DNA of 64,000 bases from JAIYCX01 sp964353175 (GCA_964353175.1 CAYGUX010000003.1:124001-188000), one strand, 5' to 3'; counted from the first letter of the stretch, positions 25,551-34,623 are shown. Numbers and translations: made by a program. Notes: generated from the letters alone by a model not told the origin.

Positions 25551-26762
25551 TTAGGATCTGGATAAAAGTTCACGCACTTTAGAAGAAAGCTCTATATTAA
25601 CCTTACTACCTTTTCCTTTTTGATTACTACTCGTAGCCAAAATAGCGATATACTCATGTTTTGGTTCAAACCAAAAACTGACTCCAGTATCACCATCCAA
25701 ACCAAACCAACTCAACTCTCCCTTGTCTTCGAGCGAAACCAAATCCTGCATCAGTCCAAATAGATTAAACTGGGGAGCTTTAGAGGTAGATTTACTAGCC
25801 TGAAAATCATCAAATTTAGTTTTAAATAATGGCCCTCTAAAAAGTGTTCCATTTCCCTTATAGGCATTTAGAATACTTTGTACGACTATAGATAAATCAC
25901 TCAAACTACCAAAAAGACCACTATGAGTAGAGATCCCACCTAAATACCAAGCTAGTTCATCACTACACTCTCCGTGAATCCGCTTATTACGCCAAGAGCA
26001 AAACCTAGTAGGAACAATAACATCTAAATTGGGTTCGAACTTTTCACGTCTTAAAAACTCCCAATCAATAAAGTCTAAAGATTTAAGTCCATGAGGAGTT
26101 GCAATTAATTTTCTATACACTTTATCAAAGGACAAGCCTGTAACTTGCTCTATCACATAAAGTAAGACTATATAGCCTAACATACTTTCTTCTGTTACTT
26201 TCCCTGGAAGGTTCGATATTTTAACTTTCAGCAATTCTTTTAAAAGTTTATCTTGAGCCAGTCGCCTACTTAAATCTGGAATATCCCTTGGACTAACCTG
26301 TGTTACTGAACGAACCAAATTTATGGATGAAGGTAAACCTGAAGTATGAGAAAGAAAATGTCCTATAGTCATCCTTTCTTTACCTAGGGTACCAAAAGAC
26401 GGCAAATATCTTGAGATGCGATGTTCATAACTAAGCAAACCTTCTTCAACCAAAGAATATATTATTAAGGACGTTGCGATAACTCTAGTTAAACTTCCTA
26501 TATCATAAATTAAATTTGTATTGGCATACTGGCCTTCAGTCACATTCTCTGAATTAGATAGAATAGACTCGCCACTAAACTTACAATATAGAGGTTGAGA
26601 CTTCTTAAGAATCAATACTTGAGAATAGAAACTATCCTGCTTGTCATTGTCCTGCAACTTTCGATTCTCAGTCCCTTGAAAATTATTATTAGTTTTAGAT
26701 AAAAGTTCATCTAATTGAGCTTCTATGGCTGAACTATTTTGAGTTTGTGCTAAATTATTCAT
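25551..26762 (-). CDS. Beta-lactamase/PBP-like serine hydrolase homolog with altered SxxK
   Basis: A 403-residue member of the class C beta-lactamase-like fold. The strand-helix IYDIGSLTRVIATSLIIYSLV corresponds to the active-site helix (usually SxTK), and HTSGLPSS, GYIVLLYVIEQVTG and GGISTHSGLFGS are typical further motifs. The catalytic Ser90 is kept, but the general-base Lys is replaced by Arg93. There is no signal peptide, so the protein seems cytoplasmic. It lies between an LD-carboxypeptidase (8 bp upstream) and folC (13 bp downstream), suggesting a role in cell-wall peptide recycling; it may be inactive, or act as a binding or regulatory protein. Confidence 0.8.
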   Translation of the reverse strand: MNNLAQTQNSSAIEAQLDELLSKTNNNFQGTENRKLQDNDKQDSFYSQVLILKKSQPLYCKFSGESILSNSENVTEGQYANTNLIYDIGSLTRVIATSLIIYSLVEEGLLSYEHRISRYLPSFGTLGKERMTIGHFLSHTSGLPSSINLVRSVTQVSPRDIPDLSRRLAQDKLLKELLKVKISNLPGKVTEESMLGYIVLLYVIEQVTGLSFDKVYRKLIATPHGLKSLDFIDWEFLRREKFEPNLDVIVPTRFCSWRNKRIHGECSDELAWYLGGISTHSGLFGSLSDLSIVVQSILNAYKGNGTLFRGPLFKTKFDDFQASKSTSKAPQFNLFGLMQDLVSLEDKGELSWFGLDGDTGVSFWFEPKHEYIAILATSSNQKGKGSKVNIELSSKVRELLSRS

Positions 26763-26769
26763 ATTTACT

Positions 26770-27702
26770 TTAAGCTATTGGGCTTTCTAGAGTAGTTAAC
26801 TTACTTTCTTTAATCTCAGCATTTACTCCCATGGGTATTGGAGTACTCTTGCCCCAATGTCCAAAAGGTAGGTTTTTAAGAATCGGGCATGCATTCGATT
26901 GTTCCAATTTTCGACTAAATGCTTTGATAACATCCTCTACATTAGGACCTTCCTTACTCTCACAACGGGCAAACCTACCAAAACAAATGCCCTTCACCTT
27001 GGTCAATTTTCCACTCAATATTAGTTGTGACAACATTCGGTCAATCTTATGTGGCGATTCCCCTACTTCCTCCACAAAAAGAATTTTATTCTCATACGAT
27101 ACATCGTAAGGTGTGCCTAAAAGGGATGATAGCATACTTAAGTTACCGCCAATTAGCTCACCCTCAGCGCTTTCTTTGGAAGACACATAGTCACCGCTCA
27201 TCTTAACTCGATGTAAGGGGTTTGAAATTACTTCTAAAAGCTCAAGTACTGACTCACGAGAATCATCAGACTCGTTAAAACTAGCAAAGTCTCCACCTAA
27301 AGTCGGCCCAAAGATTGCAGGTACTTTCGCTTTCCCAACAAATTGTAAAAGCACAGCGGTTAAATCCGATTGTCCGATTAGAATCTTCCGAGCTTGTGAG
27401 ATTCTATCTATGGGTAAACTATCGAGTATATCTAAAGCTCCTGAGCCACCTCTAGAAGCAAGCAAACATTGCACATCAGTATTCGCTAAGGCACTGGAAA
27501 TACTTTCCAGTCTCTCTTCTTTTGACCCATTAGCAAAACCATACTTATAGTTGGCATAGTACTTAAATGGAGACATGCTTAATTGATAATCAAGATTTAG
27601 ACCTTTAATAGTCTCAAGGCCCAATTTAGTTCTTTCTTCTGACAATGGGCTACTTGTGACAACTATTCCAAAACCTTTGTTAAAAGTTATACCCTTTTGC
27701 AT
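26770..27702 (-). CDS. LD-carboxypeptidase family (peptidase S66) protein
   Basis: A 310-residue cytoplasmic serine peptidase of the LdcA/MccF type, which releases the terminal D-alanine from recycled muropeptide tetrapeptides. The nucleophile region GQSDLTAVL (Ser112), preceded by LLASRGGSGALDIL, is conserved. So are a glutamate segment FVEEVGESPHKIDRML and the final PFGHWGKSTPIPMG with the catalytic histidine. These form the S66 Ser-Glu-His triad. It is the first gene in a run with a beta-lactamase-fold protein and folC. MccF-like immunity activity is a less likely alternative. Confidence 0.92.
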   Translation of the reverse strand: MQKGITFNKGFGIVVTSSPLSEERTKLGLETIKGLNLDYQLSMSPFKYYANYKYGFANGSKEERLESISSALANTDVQCLLASRGGSGALDILDSLPIDRISQARKILIGQSDLTAVLLQFVGKAKVPAIFGPTLGGDFASFNESDDSRESVLELLEVISNPLHRVKMSGDYVSSKESAEGELIGGNLSMLSSLLGTPYDVSYENKILFVEEVGESPHKIDRMLSQLILSGKLTKVKGICFGRFARCESKEGPNVEDVIKAFSRKLEQSNACPILKNLPFGHWGKSTPIPMGVNAEIKESKLTTLESPIA

Positions 27703-27777
27703 AAAAATTGTTATGATACATGAATTAATGATAGTTTACTGTGGCGATAAAGCTACTCTAGTCTTTTTACCTTAATA

Positions 27778-28218
27778 ATGAAAGAACGTAACATATTTAC
27801 AGAACTAAAAATCGACCATTTTGCCTTCTTGTGTAAGGATTTTAGTACTTCGACTTATCTAAGTTTTTATAGACAACTTTCTTGGGATGTCTTCCATGAG
27901 GAACAAGTGAGTTCAGAGGGCGTAAACTTAAAGCTTCTAAAATCAAATAAAGAAAATTTTTATATTGAACTCATATCCCCATTGAACACTAGTTCCTCCC
28001 TAAATAAGACTCTCGCTAAACGAGGTGAAAGCTTCCATCATATATGTTATAAAGTACATAAAATCGAAGACACAATTAAAGACCTAAACACTAAGAACAT
28101 AAACACCCTACCAAATTACCCCAGAATAGGCAGCAGAAATAAACGTATTTGTTTCTTAAACCCCAAGGATACCGGGGGAATTCTAATAGAATTGGCGGAA
28201 TGTACAGATTTAGATTAG
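27778..28218 (+). CDS. VOC-fold protein, methylmalonyl-CoA epimerase-like
   Basis: A 146-residue vicinal-oxygen-chelate protein. The metal ligands of methylmalonyl-CoA epimerases are in place: KIDHFAFLCKDF (His), NFYIELISPL (Glu), FHHICYKV (His) and ILIELAE (Glu). The length fits the epimerase, which interconverts (2R)- and (2S)-methylmalonyl-CoA. No mutase or carboxylase gene is near, so a different VOC activity cannot be excluded. Confidence 0.82.
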   Translation: MKERNIFTELKIDHFAFLCKDFSTSTYLSFYRQLSWDVFHEEQVSSEGVNLKLLKSNKENFYIELISPLNTSSSLNKTLAKRGESFHHICYKVHKIEDTIKDLNTKNINTLPNYPRIGSRNKRICFLNPKDTGGILIELAECTDLD

Positions 28219-28318
28219 TACGTTATACAGGTTAATCCATTTACAACACTGACCAAAAACGAATATAAGATATTCCAAATAAAATACGCGTGATACCGCA
28301 AAATCTAGAAGTTAATAT

Positions 28319-28696
28319 ATGAGAATATTAGTGGCAGAACCCGACCCGATAAGGCAACGACAACTAAGGACAATACTTAGTAGTATGGGGCATCGGTCTG
28401 CAGATATAGATACCGTAACTGACCAACGTAGTCTTACCAGCAGCGTGAGAAAGAAAAGATATGACATAATTTTCTTATGCCATGCTCCTAATGAAGGAAT
28501 GGATGCGCTAAAAGTTGTAGAAGATTTAAAATCAGGGTCCTCAAAGAGTGTGCCCGTGGTATTGTTCAGTACAATGATGGATAGAGAACTTGTGTTAGGT
28601 GCCAACCAAGCAGGAGCTAATGGATTTCTTGGATATCCATTCTCAGTTAATGATGTTGAAGCGGCAGTACGAACAGCAATTAAACGAGTTGGTTAA
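28319..28696 (+). CDS. Degenerate receiver-domain protein lacking the phosphoacceptor Asp
   Basis: A 125-residue stand-alone CheY-like fold: ILVAEPDPIRQRQLRTIL (beta1-alpha1), YDIIFLCHAPNEGMDALKVV (beta3 region), VPVVLFSTMMDRELVLGANQ and GANGFLGYPFSVNDVEAAV. Where receivers have the phosphorylated Asp, this protein reads FLCHAP with no aspartate. The conserved Lys before PF is Tyr (GYPF), and only one acidic residue pair remains near beta1. It probably cannot be phosphorylated in the usual way and may act as a constitutive adaptor. It has no output domain. ffh starts 144 bp downstream, so there is no clear operon. Confidence 0.85.
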   Translation: MRILVAEPDPIRQRQLRTILSSMGHRSADIDTVTDQRSLTSSVRKKRYDIIFLCHAPNEGMDALKVVEDLKSGSSKSVPVVLFSTMMDRELVLGANQAGANGFLGYPFSVNDVEAAVRTAIKRVG

Positions 28697-28840
28697 TAGT
28701 AATCATCTACGTAAGTAGAAAACTAATCTTTCTAAATTGTTAAACTATCGCTAGGGATTACTTCCACGCCAATTATCTGCCTATCGCAACGTAATAGATT
28801 TTATTAATATTTACATAGTATATAGAAATCAGGAAGAAAG

Positions 28841-30223
28841 ATGTTCAATTCCCTTACAGCAAAGTTCGAGTCTGTATTTAATAACCTAAGAGGCAAAGGG
28901 TCTCTAAATGAGCAGGACATAGATGTTGCTCTAGGAGAGATCAAAGTAGCGCTACTAGAAGCGGATGTTGCTCTGAGTCTTGTAAAGGATTTTTGTTCTA
29001 GCATAAAAAAGAAAGCGCTAGGAATGAAGGTTGTGAAGAGTCTTAATCCTGGACAAATGGTCATTAAGTTTGTTCATGATGAGCTAGTAAAACTCTTAGG
29101 TGAAAGCTCTCCTATTAATCTTAGATTTGCCCCGCCAGTAGTGATTCTATTAGCTGGGCTTCAAGGTTCAGGTAAAACTACCACTACTGCTAAATTAGCT
29201 AAATGGCTAAGGGAGGAAAAGAAAAGAAGACCTCTCATGGTATCAGTTGATGTTTACCGACCTAAAGCTATTGAACAACTAGCCACTCTTGGTGGTCAAT
29301 TAAATATAGATGTATTCCCCTCCTCCACAGAAGAGGCTCCAAAAGAAATTGCGATCAGAGCGATAAACCACGCTAAGCAAGCAGGTTTTGATACGGTACT
29401 AATCGATACCGCAGGACGTCTCCAAGTTGATACCACTCTTATGGCAGAACTTATTGGGATTGTGGAAGCGATCGAACCACATGAGATTCTTTTTGTAGCA
29501 GACTCTATGACGGGCCAAGAAGCTGTGAGAGTGGCTAAAGCATTTGACGATTCCCTAGAGCTAGATGGGCTTATCCTAACTAAGCTTGATGGAGATACAA
29601 GAGGTGGTTCTGCTCTTTCTATGAGAGCTATTACAGGTAAACCAATTAAATTTATTGGTGTAGGTGAAAAATCTGATGCGCTAGAAACATTCCAACCAGA
29701 TAGAATGGCAGGTCGAATTCTTGGTATGGGAGATGTTTTAAGTTTAATAGAGAAAGCGTCCAAGCAAGTTTCCCTAGAAGATGCAAAAAAGTTAGAGAAA
29801 AAATTTAGAAAAAATGAATTTACATTTGAAGATTTCTACTCTCAACTTCAAGCAATGAAAAAAATGGGTTCTGTTAGCTCCCTGATGGGAATGATCCCTG
29901 GCATGGGCGCGATGAGCCAACAAATTGATGAATCAAAGGTAGAGTCTGACTTAAAGCGGACAGAGGCCATTATCCTCTCTATGACTAAAGCAGAGAGGAT
30001 AAACCATGAGATACTTAATGGTGGTAGGCGAAAAAGGATTGCCAAAGGAAGTGGTACAAGCGTTGAAGAAGTGAATAAATTAGTAACCCAATTTATTCAA
30101 ATGAAGGCTGTAATGAAAAAAATGAGTAAAATGAACCCGGATTCTTTAAAGGGATTAATGGGGAATATGGGTAAACTTGCAGGTGGTTTTCCTGGTGGCA
30201 TGCCTCCATTCATGAAACGATAA
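28841..30223 (+). CDS. ffh: Signal recognition particle protein Ffh (SRP54)
   Basis: GTPase that binds signal sequences of nascent inner-membrane proteins and delivers ribosomes to FtsY. In its 460 residues are the N domain, the G domain with GLQGSGKTTTTAKLA, SVDVYRPKAIEQL, DTAGRLQVD and TKLDGDTRGG, and a methionine-rich M domain (SLMGMIPGMGAM, then RRKRIAKGSG). It ends in a methionine/glycine tail. The start is supported by AGGAAG upstream. In many bacteria ffh is followed by rpsP, as here. Confidence 0.98.
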   Translation: MFNSLTAKFESVFNNLRGKGSLNEQDIDVALGEIKVALLEADVALSLVKDFCSSIKKKALGMKVVKSLNPGQMVIKFVHDELVKLLGESSPINLRFAPPVVILLAGLQGSGKTTTTAKLAKWLREEKKRRPLMVSVDVYRPKAIEQLATLGGQLNIDVFPSSTEEAPKEIAIRAINHAKQAGFDTVLIDTAGRLQVDTTLMAELIGIVEAIEPHEILFVADSMTGQEAVRVAKAFDDSLELDGLILTKLDGDTRGGSALSMRAITGKPIKFIGVGEKSDALETFQPDRMAGRILGMGDVLSLIEKASKQVSLEDAKKLEKKFRKNEFTFEDFYSQLQAMKKMGSVSSLMGMIPGMGAMSQQIDESKVESDLKRTEAIILSMTKAERINHEILNGGRRKRIAKGSGTSVEEVNKLVTQFIQMKAVMKKMSKMNPDSLKGLMGNMGKLAGGFPGGMPPFMKR

Positions 30224-30280
30224 GCATAAGGCGCTGTAATCACTAAGCTTATACTAATTCCTTTTTTTCGCTTATCGGAC

Positions 30281-30309
30281 TTGAAAAATAGATGAAAAAC
30301 AGATACTTA
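30281..30309 (+). promoter_or_regulatory. Putative sigma-70 promoter for rpsP
   Basis: TTGAAA (30281-30286), a 17-base spacer, and TACTTA (30304-30309) lie 41 bases before the rpsP ATG and follow a T7 run (30262-30268) that could end ffh transcription. The match is moderate. Confidence 0.35.
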
Positions 30310-30350
30310 CTTCGCTAATTTACAAATTACATATTAGAATATTTTAGCAA

Positions 30351-30674
30351 ATGGCCGTAACAATAAGACTCTCAAGACATGGAAGAAAGAAACTTCCTTT
30401 TTATAGATTAGTAGCAGCAGACAAATCCGCTAAAAGGGATGGAAGATTTCTAGAAGTACTCGGTACTGTAAATCCTGTTGGCGCGAATGAAGGCGTAAAT
30501 CTAAAACAAGACAGAATCAAACATTGGATTGGTGTTGGAGCACAATGTTCAGATACAGCTAATCAAATCATTGAGAAAGATATGCCTGGTTACCTTTCTT
30601 CAATATTCAGTGGTCGTTTAGAAAAGCTTAGAGCAAAAAGAAAAGCTAGGAAGGCGAGAACCGCTAAAGCCTAA
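30351..30674 (+). CDS. rpsP: 30S ribosomal protein S16
   Basis: Ribosomal protein that binds 16S rRNA early in 30S assembly. The start VTIRLSRHGRKKLPFYRLVAAD, split by the usual SAKRDGRFLEVLGTVNP motif, is diagnostic. At 107 residues it has a basic C-terminal extension (RAKRKARKARTAKA) beyond the ~85-residue core. It follows ffh, as is common, but the usual rimM, trmD and rplS do not follow; a strong terminator comes immediately after. Confidence 0.97.
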   Translation: MAVTIRLSRHGRKKLPFYRLVAADKSAKRDGRFLEVLGTVNPVGANEGVNLKQDRIKHWIGVGAQCSDTANQIIEKDMPGYLSSIFSGRLEKLRAKRKARKARTAKA

Positions 30675-30691
30675 AACCAAATTGGCTCCCC

Positions 30692-30723
30692 AAAAAAGCT
30701 CTCATTAATTGAGAGCTTTTTTT
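30692..30723. terminator. Bidirectional terminator between rpsP and AI-2E gene
   Basis: AAAAAAGCTCTC (30692-30703) and GAGAGCTTTTTTT (30711-30723) form a long stem with A-tract and T-tract flanks. It works as a terminator on both strands, for rpsP (+) and for the convergent transporter gene (-), which ends four bases away. Confidence 0.92.
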
Positions 30724-30726
30724 ACT

Positions 30727-31872
30727 CTACTTTTGCTTATATCTGATCGCATCTGCGAAAACATAAGTAAGGACAGGAACTCCCAAAAGTAGTCCCCATA
30801 TTCCGAAAAGCTTTCCGCCCACAGTAAGAATCATTAAGACTAATACAGGATTAATATGTAACCTAGTTCCAAAAATCTTGGGATTAAGAATGTAAGTTTC
30901 GATCAAATGAATCCCCCAAATTAGAAGAGCCATTAACAAAACGCCTCTAAAGCCACCATCTTCTAATACAATTAGACAAATTGGTATGGTACTTAAAAAC
31001 ACTCCAGCAACGGGGATAAAGCTACAGAGAAAAACTATCAAAGATAAAAAGGCTAGTTTTTTACCCAAGCCAAATACGAATAGTGCCAATGCAGTTAAAA
31101 GAGTATTAATAATAGCTATAAAAAGCTGCGCTTCTAACGCATGACCAAGAGTTTTTCCAAAACTAACTATACTATCCGCAACTTCTTCGTATATAAAACC
31201 AATACGTGTCTCACTCAAATTCATGACGCTTCTAGTTAATCTTGGTAAATCCAAAACAATAAGAAAGGAAAAAAGTAGGGCCAAGAAAAATGATGAAAGT
31301 GAGCCTATCAATGGTGACCCTATATTTTTCAATACGGATGTAAGTTCCTTTACATCTAGCATCTGTCCCTCTTCATTCGTGTGGAATCCAAGAATAGAGG
31401 ACATCCCTTGAATAAATGGAGATTGAGAGACTTGCCAATGTTCTGGATCAATGGCCCCAGACTCACCATCCTTAGCTACAACATATTTCAAAGGGGGGAA
31501 TGTCTCACTAAGGAAAACTACCTCTCCATCCAACTTTACAATATAAGACTTAAAATTGTCTGCAAAGAGTTCTGCCTGACTAATCACCTGAGGAACTAAA
31601 TAAGATCCAATACTTACAAGCACGCCCAAGAATACAAGCGTGACCATTACGACTGCTGAGGACCTCCGTTTAAAGTGCTTGCTAAGTTTACGGACTCCAT
31701 GTGCCTGAATATAAGAGAAACCAAACGTTAAAAAGATCAATAAAGAAAAAGATCTAAGTAGGTATAATAAACCGAAAAATAAAACCCAAACAAATGACCT
31801 AACAATAAATGCAAAAACCATACTCCACGGTTTTGGTAATTCATCAATTTCATTTGAAAAATGTTGAGACAT
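30727..31872 (-). CDS. AI-2E family transporter (PerM/TqsA-like)
   Basis: A 381-residue inner-membrane protein with about eight helices. The N-terminal pair (FVWVLFFGLLYLLRSFSLLI), a large soluble insert of about 100 residues containing YLVPQVISQAELFADN, and the C-terminal block GLGKKLAFLSLIVFLCSFIP, PVAGVFLSTIP, ETYILNPKIFG and GIWGLLLGVPV match the AI-2E/UPF0118 family. Members export signalling molecules or act as sodium/proton antiporters; the substrate here cannot be inferred. uppP lies upstream, 25 bp away on the same strand. Confidence 0.93.
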   Translation of the reverse strand: MSQHFSNEIDELPKPWSMVFAFIVRSFVWVLFFGLLYLLRSFSLLIFLTFGFSYIQAHGVRKLSKHFKRRSSAVVMVTLVFLGVLVSIGSYLVPQVISQAELFADNFKSYIVKLDGEVVFLSETFPPLKYVVAKDGESGAIDPEHWQVSQSPFIQGMSSILGFHTNEEGQMLDVKELTSVLKNIGSPLIGSLSSFFLALLFSFLIVLDLPRLTRSVMNLSETRIGFIYEEVADSIVSFGKTLGHALEAQLFIAIINTLLTALALFVFGLGKKLAFLSLIVFLCSFIPVAGVFLSTIPICLIVLEDGGFRGVLLMALLIWGIHLIETYILNPKIFGTRLHINPVLVLMILTVGGKLFGIWGLLLGVPVLTYVFADAIRYKQK

Positions 31873-31897
31873 AAGGAACTTTATAAATCTATATCAA

Positions 31898-32695
31898 TTA
31901 ATAAAAATAAATGAGGACAATCAAGCCAAGTATAATCCGATAAACTCCAAATGGCACTAAGGAATTGGACGATATATAAGAGATAAAAGTCTTTACCGCT
32001 AAGAAGGCTGAGATATAGGCGATAACAAAACCTAGCGTAAAAGCAGAATAATTTATCACGAGATCACTGCCAATAGATTTATAAATATCATATAGAACAG
32101 CGACTACCATCAATGGAATAGAAACGATAAACGAAAATTCTATTGACAATACACTAGATAAACCAAGTGATTTTCCACCAATGATGCAGCTACCAGAACG
32201 AGAAAATCCAGGCCATAATGATAAACACTGAAAGCAACCGATGAAAAAAGCATTCCTCGGCCCAATTTTTTCTGGTTCTGCGGAGACAGATACATTTTTC
32301 TTCCTTTCAATATAAATTAGCCAAATCCCCCCCACAATTAAAGCTATCGCCACTGAGATTGGAGTGAAAAGTAGTGCTTTAATTTTCTTGTAAAACAAGA
32401 AGCCAATAATCATAGGTGGCAAACAAGCTAAAACCACATCTAAAACAGAATAAGGGACCATCTTAGTCAAGGAGTTAAAAGTACGAACTTTAAGAAATGA
32501 ATGAAGCTTATTACTGTACAGAGAGACTACCGACAGGATCGCTCCCAACTGTATAAAAACTTCAAAAAGCTTTTCCTGGTCTCCATGATTTCCCAGAAAG
32601 CTAGAAACTAAAATCATATGGCCAGTGCTTGAAACAGGTAAAAATTCAGTTAGACCCTCCACTATAGAAAGCACTAAAACTTGCACTAAATCCAT
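31898..32695 (-). CDS. uppP: Undecaprenyl-diphosphatase UppP (BacA)
   Basis: Inner-membrane enzyme that recycles undecaprenyl pyrophosphate to the monophosphate carrier used for peptidoglycan and polysaccharides. The two catalytic motifs are present: EGLTEFLPVSSTGHMIL near the N-terminus and PGFSRSGSCIIGG in the middle. The 265 residues and multiple helices fit the family. It is divergent from dedA across a 125-bp region holding an inverted repeat, and may be co-transcribed with the AI-2E transporter. Confidence 0.96.
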   Translation of the reverse strand: MDLVQVLVLSIVEGLTEFLPVSSTGHMILVSSFLGNHGDQEKLFEVFIQLGAILSVVSLYSNKLHSFLKVRTFNSLTKMVPYSVLDVVLACLPPMIIGFLFYKKIKALLFTPISVAIALIVGGIWLIYIERKKNVSVSAEPEKIGPRNAFFIGCFQCLSLWPGFSRSGSCIIGGKSLGLSSVLSIEFSFIVSIPLMVVAVLYDIYKSIGSDLVINYSAFTLGFVIAYISAFLAVKTFISYISSNSLVPFGVYRIILGLIVLIYFY

Positions 32696-32724
32696 ACAAA
32701 ATCCCCTGATTTTACGTGATTAAT

Positions 32725-32755
32725 TCAATCGACTTCTCTTCTAGCAATCGATTGA
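32725..32755. promoter_or_regulatory. Inverted repeat between uppP and dedA
   Basis: TCAATCGA (32725-32732) and TCGATTGA (32748-32755) are perfect inverted arms around 15 bases, in the divergent promoter region. This may be an operator shared by the two envelope genes; the regulator is unknown. Confidence 0.3.
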
Positions 32756-32820
32756 CCTGCCCAAAAATTAACTATAAAGGTATGCCACATATTTAAACGA
32801 ATGACATTTCTTATAAATTC

Positions 32821-33483
32821 ATGGATTACTTACTATATCTTATAGACCTTTTTTTACATTTAGATAAGCACTTAGCTGATGTTATATCAACTTATGGGAA
32901 CTTAACTTATCTAATTCTATTTCTAATTATATTCCTTGAAACTGGTCTAGTCGTAACTCCTTTCTTACCTGGAGATTCTCTGCTTTTTGCAGCTGGAGCA
33001 CTGACTCCTCAAAGTGACATGAATATAAACATATTACTATTTGGACTTACAGTTGCAGCCGTCCTTGGAGATGCACTAAATTATCAGATTGGTAGATTCA
33101 TTGGGAGTAAAGCACTAAGTGTTGAGGATAAATGGTATTTCAAAAAAGAGTATATTACCAAAACTGAAAACTTTTATAAAAAGTATGGTGGTAAAACTAT
33201 TATTATTGCTAGGTTTGTACCCATTGTAAGAACATTTGCACCATTCTTAGCTGGTGTTGGGGAGATGAAATACTTAAAATTTGCAAGCTACAACATTATT
33301 GGCGCAATTTTATGGGTAAACTCCTTAACTCTCGCGGGATATTACTTTGGGGGAATAGAGGTTGTGAAGAAAAACTTCGGTTTAGTGGTAGTAGCTATTA
33401 TTATACTTTCGATACTCCCCGCCATTTATGAAATTTTCAGTCAACGATCTGAAAACAAAAAACAACTTAAAAAATTAGCCTAA
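32821..33483 (+). CDS. DedA family membrane protein
   Basis: A 220-residue inner-membrane protein of the DedA/SNARE-associated family. Motifs: FLETGLVVTPFLPGDSLLFAAG, GDALNYQIGRFIG, and ARFVPIVRTFAPFLAGVGEM. The glutamate of FLETG, the PGDS loop and the arginine of F-x-P-x-x-R-T are the conserved functional residues. Members are implicated in recycling (flipping) undecaprenyl phosphate; uppP, which produces that lipid, is its divergent neighbour, a sensible functional pairing. Confidence 0.95.
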   Translation: MDYLLYLIDLFLHLDKHLADVISTYGNLTYLILFLIIFLETGLVVTPFLPGDSLLFAAGALTPQSDMNINILLFGLTVAAVLGDALNYQIGRFIGSKALSVEDKWYFKKEYITKTENFYKKYGGKTIIIARFVPIVRTFAPFLAGVGEMKYLKFASYNIIGAILWVNSLTLAGYYFGGIEVVKKNFGLVVVAIIILSILPAIYEIFSQRSENKKQLKKLA

Positions 33484-34623
33484 CTAAGAGTTGCCGACGT
33501 AACTACTTAGTTGCAAAAAAGTATCGCTGTAATTTGGAATAGTTGAAGTTCGTATAAGATTAACTACTATCTCAGGATCACTTAATTCTTCACAGTTTAC
33601 CTTCCTAACATGGAACTCACAGGTCTCATGCTCTTTTTGATTCCCCGAATCATGGTCTCCAAAGGTTGTAATTTCCATACTATGTTCTTTGCTATCATAA
33701 GAACTTTCAATTACATAATCACTTCCTTGATCACCATTCATGGTAAACCGCATCTTAGCAATCCCACATAATCCATCCTTCTTCACGTGCGACAGCTCTA
33801 TTGTAGAATCATTTGCCCCATCTTTTTTAATGGAGATTGAATAACTCGAAGTGTTCTTTACTTGCGGACTTCTATCGATTGTATATCCTAAGGAGTCTAA
33901 GATCCAAGATGCTAAATACAATGCATCTTCTCCAACTTCAGCTTCCGTAAAATCAATATTAATTTTTTTTAAATTCCCTAAGGCTCGCAGGGAATAGGGA
34001 GAATCAAATTGTTCTGAAATTGCATTTCTCCACCTCGCAATTCGGGGCCAAGCTAAATACTTGGATTCGACGCTTACGAAGTTCTTACGAATTTGCTCAT
34101 CGATTGATTTATTAGGTGCCTCACATATAAACGAATCTACAATGGGAAGTAATTTAAAAATTAATTCACTTATTTCACTATCCTCTTCTGAACTTTTGGG
34201 TGAAACTAACACAGTCTCAATGTCAGGCACTAGATGTGACAAAATTAGATTTGTAACTAAGTTAAGCCCCTTTTTCCCGACCGAGATAAGAATCTCTTCA
34301 GTTTGAAGAGAGATTCCACTTGAATTATTCAGTTCTCTTGAACGAACTGAACACTTCAAAGATTCATCTAATGCATTATCATATTGTATCACAAAGAACC
34401 TGGAAGGATGACATCTAGCAACCTCCACTAATAAATTATCTATAGAGATTTTCTTTTCGCTCTCACAATTGGCCCGATAAAGTAATATAAAATTAGATAA
34501 GGTAGCTCTTACCTTAGGAGTCTCCCCTTGAGCTTGTTTAAATAGGCTCTTTTTTATCTTTTCCAATAGGCCTGCAATATCCCCAGGCTTTATATATTCT
34601 CCACCTAAACTCTCTAAACTCAT
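33484..34623 (-). CDS. opcA: Glucose-6-phosphate dehydrogenase assembly protein OpcA-like
   Basis: About 379 residues, with the OpcA fold pattern: an N-terminal helix region (KVRATLSNFILLYRAN), CHPSRFFVIQYDN, and SSGISLQTEEILISVG. In cyanobacteria and actinobacteria OpcA activates glucose-6-phosphate dehydrogenase. The start ATG 34623 overlaps the zwf stop (ATGA), with GGAG six bases before it, so the two are translationally coupled. The gene context (zwf directly upstream) confirms the assignment. Confidence 0.9.
   Translation of the reverse strand: MSLESLGGEYIKPGDIAGLLEKIKKSLFKQAQGETPKVRATLSNFILLYRANCESEKKISIDNLLVEVARCHPSRFFVIQYDNALDESLKCSVRSRELNNSSGISLQTEEILISVGKKGLNLVTNLILSHLVPDIETVLVSPKSSEEDSEISELIFKLLPIVDSFICEAPNKSIDEQIRKNFVSVESKYLAWPRIARWRNAISEQFDSPYSLRALGNLKKINIDFTEAEVGEDALYLASWILDSLGYTIDRSPQVKNTSSYSISIKKDGANDSTIELSHVKKDGLCGIAKMRFTMNGDQGSDYVIESSYDSKEHSMEITTFGDHDSGNQKEHETCEFHVRKVNCEELSDPEIVVNLIRTSTIPNYSDTFLQLSSYVGNS

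Noticed and set aside
29296..29763. Long minus-strand open frame (155 codons) inside ffh
   Set aside because: Shadow of a conserved gene; no ribosome site and Ser/Ile-rich composition typical of antisense frames.
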